From the NCBI RefSeq assembly GCF_009883055.1, contig NZ_WWVR01000013.1, positions 29,229 to 93,228 on the forward strand: 64,000 nucleotides of DNA, in the 5' to 3' direction. Below, one piece after another: positions 36,083 to 44,400 of the stretch. The position numbers and the translations under genes were made by a program. The notes below the pieces were generated by a model that saw only the letters and a program-made list of their open reading frames with translations, ran no database searches and was not told where the DNA came from. Within the stretch, counting starts at the first letter, position 1, and every line of letters begins with the position of its first letter. Source of the stretch: Blautia sp. BIOML-A1 (GTDB lineage Bacteria; Bacillota; Clostridia; Lachnospirales; Lachnospiraceae).

Positions 36083-36088
36083 ATTATA
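36083..36088 (-). promoter_or_regulatory. -10 box for mdh-hdr-flx-frd-fum transcription unit
   Basis: A consensus TATAAT on the minus strand, 29 bases before the mdh start; the -35 region 17-18 bases further up (AAACAA/ACAAAC) is poor, consistent with an activated or tightly regulated promoter. Confidence 0.5.
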
Positions 36089-36162
36089 CCGTCTTTCCCC
36101 TGGAATTTGTTTGTTTTTTCCGTGGGATTTAGTAGTTTTCCCTGTGTGATGCTCTTTGTTTT

Positions 36163-36180
36163 TTGTTTATTTTTTAACAA
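36163..36180. promoter_or_regulatory. Candidate Rex (NADH/NAD+ sensor) operator
   Basis: TTGTTTA-TTTT-TTAACAA, an 18-base palindrome with one mismatch to the clostridial Rex consensus TTGTTAA-N4-TTAACAA. It is about 110 bases upstream of mdh and about 75 upstream of the -10 box, so repression could be by competing with activation or by an undetected upstream promoter. Control by the NADH/NAD+ ratio would suit an NADH-consuming succinate pathway. Confidence 0.5.
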
Positions 36181-36225
36181 TCACATTTAGAAAAAAAGCG
36201 GTTTAAACTCTATTTTCTGCCTTGC

Positions 36226-36288
36226 GACATGGCCTAACCCAGGAACACGGACGTAATCCCACTCTGTTTTCCTGGGTTAAGTCATGTC
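36226..36288. repeat. Long imperfect inverted repeat upstream of the mdh unit
   Basis: Arms GACATGGCCTAACCCAGGAA and TTCCTGGGTTAAGTCATGTC (18 of 20 paired) with a 23-base loop. It is followed at 36293-36308 by TTGTGTTTTTTCACAA, another palindrome. It lies between the Rex-like site and the XRE gene; no coding sequence overlaps. Could be a terminator of something lost, or a regulator site. The remaining intergenic sequence 36309-36480 is AT-rich with nothing else recognised. Confidence 0.5.
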
Positions 36289-36483
36289 ACATTGTGTTTT
36301 TTCACAAATTTTTTCAACAAAGGACTTTTCCCTCTTTGTTTCCGCATAAAATATTGTTTTCTCCGCTCCATTTAAAATACCACAATGACAATCTTTTAAC
36401 AACATATTTTTGAATTTTTTTATCATTTTTAAGTGGTTCTACATATTGTACAAAATTTCAGGATAATTTTCGATTGTTTTGTT

Positions 36484-36523
36484 GAAAGTCTCTCCGAAAA
36501 AAATAGCTATCGGAGAGGCTTTC
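36484..36523. repeat. Orphan hairpin
   Basis: GAAAGTCTCTCCGA and TCGGAGAGGCTTTC arms (one mismatch) with a 12-base A-rich loop; terminator-like but with no adjacent gene on either strand and no clear U run. The stretch 36524-36723 holds no supported gene. Confidence 0.5.
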
Positions 36524-36723
36524 TCAGAATCCAAATCTATTGCTGCGTTAATAGAATTAAAGAGCGTATAATTTTATAATGTTCTTCAGCTTCTCGACTG
36601 CGTAGTGGATGGCAATACAACCTCTGCATTGCATCCGGCACAACTTACAGAGTCCATTTTGCTCCAAATTCACCAGCACATTTCGGTCTGCTTTATACTT
36701 ATAGAAACTAAGGAGGTGTTCTC

Positions 36724-36939
36724 ATGAAATATCAACGTATTCAGGATCTCCGAATTGATTCTGACCTGTCCCAGAAACAGCTTGGCGAAGTCCTTCATAT
36801 CAGCCAGCGTTCCTATTCTCATTACGAAACCGGTTCCCGCGGGATCCCGATTGAAATGCTGATCCGTCTTGCTGATTATTATGATACTACCATCGATTAT
36901 CTTGTAGGACGAACCGACAACAAAGAACCTATTCGATAG
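36724..36939 (+). CDS. Small XRE-family transcriptional regulator
   Basis: A 71-residue helix-turn-helix protein: LRIDSDLSQKQLGEVLHISQ forms helices 1-3 with QKQLGEVLHIS as the turn and QRSYSHYETGSRGIPIEMLI as recognition and later helices. The ending LADYYDTTIDYLVGRTDN is shared with Cro/CI-type regulators of clostridia. AAGGAGGTG stands 6 bases before ATG. A decayed paralogue remains at 23719-23823. It is divergent from the malate dehydrogenase unit, so it could regulate it, though nothing shows this directly. Confidence 0.92.
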   Translation: MKYQRIQDLRIDSDLSQKQLGEVLHISQRSYSHYETGSRGIPIEMLIRLADYYDTTIDYLVGRTDNKEPIR

Positions 36940-36970
36940 TTTTGCATAGTATAAAATACTATAAAGAAAA

Positions 36971-37036
36971 AACACCCGCCGGATATTACGTAAAAAGAAT
37001 TTTTCTGACATTCTCTTCGTGTATCTGACGGGTGTT
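36971..37036. terminator. Convergent terminator, XRE gene / YARHG gene
   Basis: AACACCCGCCGGATA and TATCTGACGGGTGTT form a long imperfect stem with a 36-base loop, flanked by A-rich and T-rich runs on opposite sides. Confidence 0.6.
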
Positions 37037-37042
37037 CTTTAT

Positions 37043-37966
37043 TTAATTTTCTTCACCGTATTTTCTTTCTTCCCACTCTGCTATTTTTGCAATGTTTGCC
37101 ATTTCATATTCGTTAAAAACAGAATCCTGCTGAGCGTCAAAGGTCTCTGGATCTACCGTTCCCTGATACCAGGACTTGCTGTTGAAATAGTCCGAAATGT
37201 ACTCTGTAACAAATTGTCGTCCGTGGCGGGCGTAAATTTCATTCTTGGCCAGTTCCAGCTGATCTGCACTATAGGCAGCGATCTCTTCATCTGTCAGATA
37301 ACGGTCTGCACTGTCCGGGAAAAAGTATTCTCCGGTCTGTGTACTGGTCTGTTCCATATTCTCCGGCACAGGCGTTGCCGTCGGATCCGGCTGAAGATAT
37401 ACCTGTTCCCGGCTCATGATGCAGTTCACATTCGGATATACGGAGCTGACCGGCTCGCCTGTCGCAATTTTTACATAAAATTGTCCGTTATCAAAGACGA
37501 TATTTCCCGATGCCTGATTTCCCGCAGAATCCGAAAAAGAAAATGCTGCTGCATTTCCTGCAACTTCTGCAGTAATATCAGCTGAGACAGACTGGGTCTG
37601 CGCACGGTCTGTCTGATAAAAGCTGAAGGAAATCCTGTCCAGGCTTATATCATATACATTGATCGTCGCTGTTCCATCTGTACTGTACCAGTAATCCCAG
37701 AAATTATCCGGATCAAAGGCAGCCACAACTGTAGGTACAGGAGTCGGTGTTGCCGTCGGTCTTGGTGTCGGAGAAAGTGTCACAGAAACCGTTATTGTCG
37801 GTGTTTTTGTCGGCGCATTTTTCAGCGCTTCCATTGCCGCCTGTCTTTCCCTTGCTTCAATCCTGCTTTTTCTGATTCCGGCCAGCAGAAGTGCTGCTGC
37901 ACTAAATATAATAAAAAGTGAGATCAAAATCTTCAGAAGTACTCTGAGTCTCTGTTTTCTTCTCAT
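37043..37966 (-). CDS. Membrane-anchored YARHG-domain protein
   Basis: A 307-residue envelope protein. The basic N-terminus is followed by one membrane segment (about 11-32), then a Thr/Pro-rich linker (SPTPRPTATPTPVPT, about 65-80) that probably spans the wall, an unknown beta-rich domain (about 85-190), and a C-terminal YARHG domain (SADQLELAKNEIYARHGRQF, then SKSWYQG), an extracellular domain of unknown function. ATG at 37966 follows GAGGTG by 6 bases. It is the last gene of the ispG-polC-fbp unit, 43 bases after the PurF-like gene, with no obvious functional link. Confidence 0.82.
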   Translation of the reverse strand: MRRKQRLRVLLKILISLFIIFSAAALLLAGIRKSRIEARERQAAMEALKNAPTKTPTITVSVTLSPTPRPTATPTPVPTVVAAFDPDNFWDYWYSTDGTATINVYDISLDRISFSFYQTDRAQTQSVSADITAEVAGNAAAFSFSDSAGNQASGNIVFDNGQFYVKIATGEPVSSVYPNVNCIMSREQVYLQPDPTATPVPENMEQTSTQTGEYFFPDSADRYLTDEEIAAYSADQLELAKNEIYARHGRQFVTEYISDYFNSKSWYQGTVDPETFDAQQDSVFNEYEMANIAKIAEWEERKYGEEN

Positions 37967-38009
37967 CTGTATCACCTCAATTTCACGACCGTTTCAGCTT
38001 TGACCGCGA

Positions 38010-39425
38010 TTATTCTTTTCCGCTCCAACAGTATGTACAAAGTTTACACGGTTCAATATCAATAGATGCTGTCAGATCATCCAGACGGTGATATTTCAAA
38101 GTAGTAAAGTTCAGTTCCTTTCGGATTTCTTCCAGCATTTCTTTGTAATTGGTGGAATCCGGATCCGCATAATCTGCAAGAACCTTTGCATCCACGTTTT
38201 CGCCCTCTCTCTTTGCAATGATCCTTCTTGTGATCAGATCCATCTCTGACTTGGAACGAGAGAAATTCAAGTATTTACACCCATAGAGCAGCGGCGGGCA
38301 GGCAGGACGGATATGTACTTCTTTTGCTCCATTGCTATAAAGGAATTCTGTTGTTTCGCGAAGCTGCGTACCGCGGACAATGGAATCATCGATCATCAGA
38401 AGGCTCTTATCCTTGATAAGCTTATGTACAGGGATAAGTTTCATTCTGGCTATCAGATTTCTCTGGCTCTGCTGTGTAGGCATAAAAGAACGCGGCCAGG
38501 TTGGTGTATATTTGATAAATGGACGTGCAAATGCTACTCCGGAACGATTTGCATATCCGATCGCATGAGCAATTCCAGAATCCGGAACACCGGCCACAAT
38601 ATCTGGATTGATCTGTCCTGCATCTCTTTGTGCCAGCATGTCTCCGCATTTATAACGCATCTCTTCTACATTAACACCTTCATAGGTAGAAGTCGGATAA
38701 CCATAGTATACCCAGAGGAAAGAACAGATACGCATCTTTTCTCCTGGTTTCTGAAGAGTCTCAATGCCCTCCGGAGTCACAAAAACAATTTCTCCTGGTC
38801 CCAGTGCTTTTTCATCCTCATATCCAAGATTAATATACGCATGACTTTCAAAAGAAACACAACGTGCATCTTCTTTGCGTCCGATGATCAGCGGTGTTCG
38901 TCCCAGACGGTCTCTGGCTGCGATCAGGCCGTCTGGCGTCAGAAGCAGCATGGTCATGGATCCCTCGATCATTTCCTGTGCATAGCGGATTCCCTCTGCT
39001 ATTGAATTTTTGCTGTTGATCAGAGAAGCTACTATTTCTGTAGGATTCACATTTCCACCGCTCATTTCAAGAAAATGTGTACATCCGTTTTTGAAGCTCT
39101 GCTCGATCAGTTCTTCCATATTATTGATCTTGCCGACTGTCGTAATTGCAAAATTTCCAAGATGAGAGCGCACAAGCAATGGCTGTGGTTCGTTATCCGA
39201 AATACAGCCGATTCCAAGATTTCCCTGTAATTCTGAAACATCTTTGTCGAATTTTGTACGGAATGGTGAGTTTTCTATGTTATGTATTGCACGGTCAAAG
39301 CCCTTTTGTTTGTCATAAACTGCCATTCCTCCTCGTCTGGTTCCCAGATGAGAATGATAATCAATTCCAAAAAACAGATCCAGCACGCAGCTGTTTTTTG
39401 AAGCTACTCCAAAAATTCCACCCAT
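38010..39425 (-). CDS. PurF-like amidophosphoribosyltransferase paralogue lacking the nucleophilic cysteine
   Basis: A 471-residue protein with PurF architecture: N-terminal Ntn glutaminase-like domain (MGGIFGVA, HSHLGTRRGGMAVYD, GNLGIGCISD) and C-terminal phosphoribosyltransferase with the PRPP loop LLMIDDSIVRGTQLRETTEF. PurF normally begins MCGIFG and uses Cys1 to release ammonia from glutamine; here codon 2 is GGT (Gly), so glutamine use should be lost. The segment after the PRPP loop (RPACPPLLYGCKYL) and the Cys-rich tail CKLCTYCW also differ from standard PurF. It sits between fbp and a YARHG gene, away from purine genes. It may use free ammonia, or do something else. Confidence 0.82.
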   Translation of the reverse strand: MGGIFGVASKNSCVLDLFFGIDYHSHLGTRRGGMAVYDKQKGFDRAIHNIENSPFRTKFDKDVSELQGNLGIGCISDNEPQPLLVRSHLGNFAITTVGKINNMEELIEQSFKNGCTHFLEMSGGNVNPTEIVASLINSKNSIAEGIRYAQEMIEGSMTMLLLTPDGLIAARDRLGRTPLIIGRKEDARCVSFESHAYINLGYEDEKALGPGEIVFVTPEGIETLQKPGEKMRICSFLWVYYGYPTSTYEGVNVEEMRYKCGDMLAQRDAGQINPDIVAGVPDSGIAHAIGYANRSGVAFARPFIKYTPTWPRSFMPTQQSQRNLIARMKLIPVHKLIKDKSLLMIDDSIVRGTQLRETTEFLYSNGAKEVHIRPACPPLLYGCKYLNFSRSKSEMDLITRRIIAKREGENVDAKVLADYADPDSTNYKEMLEEIRKELNFTTLKYHRLDDLTASIDIEPCKLCTYCWSGKE

Positions 39426-39437
39426 GTTCGTTTCTCC

Positions 39438-41393
39438 TTATTTTTTCTCTTTAATAATTCCTCTTCGATATGCTTCCAAAAGCTGTACCAGTTCACTGAT
39501 TCTTTCCTTGAGTGCCTTTCCGGTATCTGTATCACCTACCAATCTTCTCTTTGTTGTATAATGAACCGATACACGATTGGAAACAATATCACTTTCTTTG
39601 GAAACAGCATCTTCTGTGGATGTAAAAGATTCATGCGCACAGAGGATCAGTCCGTAGGAATTGTAGATCAGCGTATATCCTGCAATTCCGGTAACTTTAT
39701 GATAAGCCTTACAGAAACCACCATCAATAACGATGACTTTTCCGCCGCATTTCACAGGACTTTCTCCTTCACCCTGATGCACCGGAACATGTCCGTTAAC
39801 AATATGTCCCTGTGCAGGATCCAGACCAAACTCCCTGAGAAGGCTGTCTACAACTTCTTCATTTTCCAGAAGATGGTAGTAAGCCCCTTTGATTTCTTTA
39901 TGCGTTTCTTTATCAGCAATAAAATACCGTTCAAAGGTTGTCATCTTATCTTTACCAAACAGCGGTGAATTTGGGCTTGCCCAGATAAACCAGAGAATAT
40001 CACTTCCCTTACGCTGTTCTTCTCCATCTACTGAAAAGAAAGCTCTTCTTACATAAGCTTCCAGGACATCGTAGAGTTCTTTTCCCTTATAGGTTTTACC
40101 ATAAATCTGAACTTCCTTGAGACTTCCGTCCTCATTCAAAGGAATGCAGCCATGGAACAGAAGATTTCCGTTAAAGGTCTTATAAAGTCCACCCTTATCA
40201 AGAAGAAGCCGCATATGCTTCTGCAGTTTCTCACAGTTACGGAACGCAGCCTCCAGCCGCTCCATCACATCCTTTTCACCTGAAGTCAGTTCATACGGTT
40301 TCTTCCAGTCGATGGTCGGAAACTTCGTATCCAGAAGCGGATATTCTTTGCCGTCTGGAAGTGTGATCGTTCCCTTTTCCGGATCGATCCTGTGGAGCAG
40401 GCAGCGATTTTCCATATGAAATTCTTTATGGCGGCGGATAAGCTGTCCTTCCAGCTTAAACTGAATGATCGAGATTGCCTTATGCATCTTTCTGCCGAGT
40501 TCTTTTTCTACCGCATTATAGTTCGAAGTTCCCTTCATCTCAAATACTTCACACGGATCATCTTTGTAGACTTCCAGTGCAAACGTAGCAAGCGGCAGAA
40601 GATTGATTCCATAGGCATCTTCCAGAATATCCATATTCCCATAACGAATGCTGTTTCTGAGAACCGTCGCAATGCAGACCTTCTGCCCCACCGCAGCGCC
40701 CATCCAGACTGCATCATGATTGCCCCACTGTATATCCAGAGAATGATATTCCATCAGACGATCCATGATAAAATGAGGACCCGGTCCCCTGTCAAAAATG
40801 TCCCCCAGAATATGCAGATGATCCACTACCAGACGCTGGATCAGTTCTGCCAGTGCAATAATAAAATTCTCTGCACGTCCGATTTCTATGATCGTGTCCA
40901 CGATGGAATCATAATACGCTTCTTTATCCAGCACCTCTGCTTTTTCTGTGATCAGTTCCTCTATCACATAGGCATAATCTACCGGCAATGCCTTGCGGAC
41001 TTTAGACCGGGTATATTTGGAAGCGGTGGTTTTGCAGACCTCGATCAGTCGATACAATGTGATTTTGTACCAGTTTTGCATATCTTCTTCTGTCTTTTTG
41101 ACAAGACGCATTTTTTCTTTTGGATAATAAATAAGTGTAGCCAAAGCACGTTTATCATTATTGCTCAGGGTATGTCCGAACACATCATCAATTTTCTTAC
41201 GGACCGCCCCTGAACCGTTGCGGAGCACATGGGCAAATGCCTCATATTCCCCATGGATGTCCGACATGAAATGTTCGGTTCCTTTTGGAAGATTCAAAAT
41301 TGACTGCAGGTTGATGATCTCTGTAGAAGCCTTTCCAATAGTCGGATACAGTTCTGCCAGTCTCTGCAGATACCTTAACTCTTCTTTTTTCAT
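39438..41393 (-). CDS. fbp: Class III fructose-1,6-bisphosphatase
   Basis: A 651-residue Firmicutes-type FBPase for gluconeogenesis, belonging to the calcineurin-like phosphatases. Metal-binding motifs MSDIHGEYEAF, HILGDIFDRGPGPHFIMD and WGNHDAVWMGA are present, with HGCIPLNEDGS and the C-terminal NGHVPVHQGEGESPVKCGGK. Length matches the family (about 640-670). It is 12 bases after polC and 12 before the PurF-like gene, in a single long minus-strand unit. Confidence 0.97.
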   Translation of the reverse strand: MKKEELRYLQRLAELYPTIGKASTEIINLQSILNLPKGTEHFMSDIHGEYEAFAHVLRNGSGAVRKKIDDVFGHTLSNNDKRALATLIYYPKEKMRLVKKTEEDMQNWYKITLYRLIEVCKTTASKYTRSKVRKALPVDYAYVIEELITEKAEVLDKEAYYDSIVDTIIEIGRAENFIIALAELIQRLVVDHLHILGDIFDRGPGPHFIMDRLMEYHSLDIQWGNHDAVWMGAAVGQKVCIATVLRNSIRYGNMDILEDAYGINLLPLATFALEVYKDDPCEVFEMKGTSNYNAVEKELGRKMHKAISIIQFKLEGQLIRRHKEFHMENRCLLHRIDPEKGTITLPDGKEYPLLDTKFPTIDWKKPYELTSGEKDVMERLEAAFRNCEKLQKHMRLLLDKGGLYKTFNGNLLFHGCIPLNEDGSLKEVQIYGKTYKGKELYDVLEAYVRRAFFSVDGEEQRKGSDILWFIWASPNSPLFGKDKMTTFERYFIADKETHKEIKGAYYHLLENEEVVDSLLREFGLDPAQGHIVNGHVPVHQGEGESPVKCGGKVIVIDGGFCKAYHKVTGIAGYTLIYNSYGLILCAHESFTSTEDAVSKESDIVSNRVSVHYTTKRRLVGDTDTGKALKERISELVQLLEAYRRGIIKEKK

Positions 41394-41405
41394 CCTCTTC
41401 TCCTT

Positions 41406-44400
41406 TTAAATAAGTGCACTGTCAAACAGCGAAAACTGATTGGACTGCGGAATATCTCCAAAAATCCCCAGATCATCCATCAGATCGATCACCGTCTTAC
41501 TTACTTTGGTTCTGTCACGAAAATCATCTTTCGACAAAAATTTCCCATTTTTTGCAGCATCCACAACCGCTTCAGCCGCCTTATCTCCCATTCCGTCAAT
41601 ACAGTTCAGTGCCGGCATCAGTTTGCCGTCAATGATCTGAAAACGATTTGCTTTTGCTTTATAAAGGTCAATAGGGAGAAATTCAATTCCTCTTGCATAC
41701 ATTTCCTGTACAATTCTCATGTCACGGATCGAGTCCTGTTCCTTTTTGGAAGCCTCATCACCTTTCTTACGGATCTCTGCGAGGTAATAATCCAGACGTT
41801 CCCTGCCCATGCACATGGTCTCATAAGAAAAAGCCGTCGCACGGATACTGAAAAATGCGGCATAATATGCCAGTGGCTTAAATACCTTAAACCAGGCGAT
41901 CCTCCATGCCATCATAACATAGGCCGCCGCATGTGCCTTTGGGAACATATACTTGATCTTTTTACAGGACCAGATGTACCACTCAGGAACCTTGTGTTCC
42001 CTCATCGTAGCTTCCCATTCATCACGCAGTCCCTTTCCCTTACGGACACTCTCCATAATGGTAAATGCAAGACTGCTCTCCACTCCCATGCTGATAAGGT
42101 AGATCATAATATCATCTCGCGTACAGATTGCTGTAGAAATCGTTGCCTTACCTTCTTCGATCAGTGTCTGTGCGTTGCCGAGCCACACGTCCGTACCATG
42201 GGACAGACCTGCTATTCGGACAAGATCCGAGAAATACTGCGGCTTTGTATCAATAAGCATCTGCATGGCAAAATCCGTACCGAATTCAGGAATTCCAAGA
42301 CATCCCAGTTTACATCCTCCGATATTCTCTGGCTTGATCCCCAATGCATCCGTACCGGCAAAAAGTGACATAACTTCCTTGCTGTCAAGAGGTACATCAC
42401 GGGCACTTAAGCCTGTAAGATCCTCCAGCATACGGATCATTGTCGGATCATCGTGTCCGAGAATATCAAGTTTCAGAAGGTTTCCGTCAATGGAATGGTA
42501 ATCAAAATGTGTTGTGATGATATCACTGTTTTCATCGTTTGCCGGATGCTGTACCGGTGTAAATTTCTCAATCTCCTCACCCACCGGAAGAACAATGATT
42601 CCTCCTGGATGCTGACCAGTTGTTCTTCGGATTCCCGTACAGCCTTTCACAATTCGGTTAATCTCACAATAACGCTTGTGCTGACCTCGTTCTTCATAAT
42701 AATTCTTCACATAACCGAACGCAGTCTTCTCTGCCAGCGTACCGATCGTCCCTGCTTTAAATGTCTGTCCCTTTCCAAAGATAACCTCTGTATAGCGATG
42801 TGCATTTGCCTGATATTCTCCCGAAAAGTTCAGGTCGATATCCGGCTCCTTATCACCTTTGAATCCAAGGAAGGTTTCAAACGGAATATCAAACCCCTCT
42901 TTGTTCATCCTGGCGCCGCACTTCGGACAGATCTTATCCGGCATATCGCATCCCGCCATACCGCCAAACTTCTTCACCTCCGGCGAATCAAAATCACTGT
43001 ATTTGCACTCCGGACACAGATAATGCGGCGGCAGCGGATTAACTTCCGTGATACCGGACATTGTTGCAGCCAGAGAAGATCCTACCGAACCACGAGAGCC
43101 TACCAGATAACCATCTTCATTGGATTTCCACACCAGTTTCTGTGCAATGATATACATAACGGCATAACCGTTGGAAATAATAGAGTTCAGTTCTCTGTTC
43201 AGCCTCTCCTCCACGATCGCCGGAAGATTTTCTCCATACATTTCATGTGCCTTGTTAAAACAGATGTCTTTGAGGTCCTGATCTGAGTTTTCAATAACAG
43301 GCGGATATTTATCCGGATGGATCGGAGAAATTTTCTCTATCATATCTGCAATCTTATTGGTATTTGTAATAACAACTTCCTCTGCCTTCTCACTGCCCAG
43401 ATAGGAAAATTCTTCCAGCATCTCCTCTGTCGTTCGAAGATAAAGAGGAGCCTGGTTGTCTGCATCCGAAAATCCATTTCCCGCCATGATGATACGGCGG
43501 TAAATCTCATCCTCCGGATCCATAAAATGCACGTCACAGGTCGCAACAACCGGCTTTCGGAACTGATCTCCAAGTTTGACGATTTTCTTATTCAGCTCGA
43601 TCAGATCCTCATTGGAATTTACGCGGTCGTTTTTTTCATCTGCAAGCATAAATGCATTATTTCCAAGCGGCTGGATTTCCAGATAATCATAAAAATTAAC
43701 CAGTCTGGCTATTTCCGCTTCCGGTGCATTTCGAAGCAATGCCTGGTAAAGCTCCCCGGCCTCGCAGGCACTTCCTATCAGAAGTCCCTCTCTGTGCTCC
43801 AGAAAAAGACTCTTTGGAACTCTCGGTCTTCTCCTGTAATATTTCAGATGTGACTGGCTGACCAGCTTGTACAGATTAATTCTTCCAGTCTCATTTCTTG
43901 CAAGGATGATTGCATGGTACGTAGGAAGCTTCTTGATCGTATTGACAGAAACATTTCCCTGTTTATTCAGTGTATCCACATCTGAAATGTCCCGCTCCCT
44001 CAGCATCTCCACAAAACGGACAAAAATTTCTGCCGTACATGCCGCATCGTCCACCGCTCTGTGGTGATGATCCAGTGAAACACCTACCGCTTTCGCAACC
44101 GTATCCAGTTTAAAACGGTTCAGTGCCGGAAGAAGAAATCTTGCCATTCCGACAGTATCTACATAGGTATATTCCTCGGGCAGTCCCTGTCTTTTGCAGT
44201 TTTCAATGATAAAGCTCATGTCAAAATCGGCATTGTGAGCAACCATAACAGCGCCTTCACAGAACTTTAGGAACTGTGGCAGAACGGTCTTAATATCCGG
44301 TGCATCCATGACCATGGAATCGTTGATGCTTGTCAGCTGTTCTATCCTGTACGGGATTGGAACTTTCGGATTAACAAAGGTTGAAAAACGATCCGTGATC

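Noticed and set aside
36290..36308. Second Rex site (TTGTGTTTTTTCACAA)
   Set aside because: The half-sites are two bases closer together than Rex requires (16 bases instead of 18), so it was left as an unassigned palindrome.
36557..36727. Small frame ending in an ATGA overlap with the XRE regulator (LLDCVVDGNTTSALHPAQLT...)
   Set aside because: About 50 codons open with no ATG/GTG start or ribosome site; the overlap with the XRE start is probably coincidental. Possibly a gene fragment, but not supportable.
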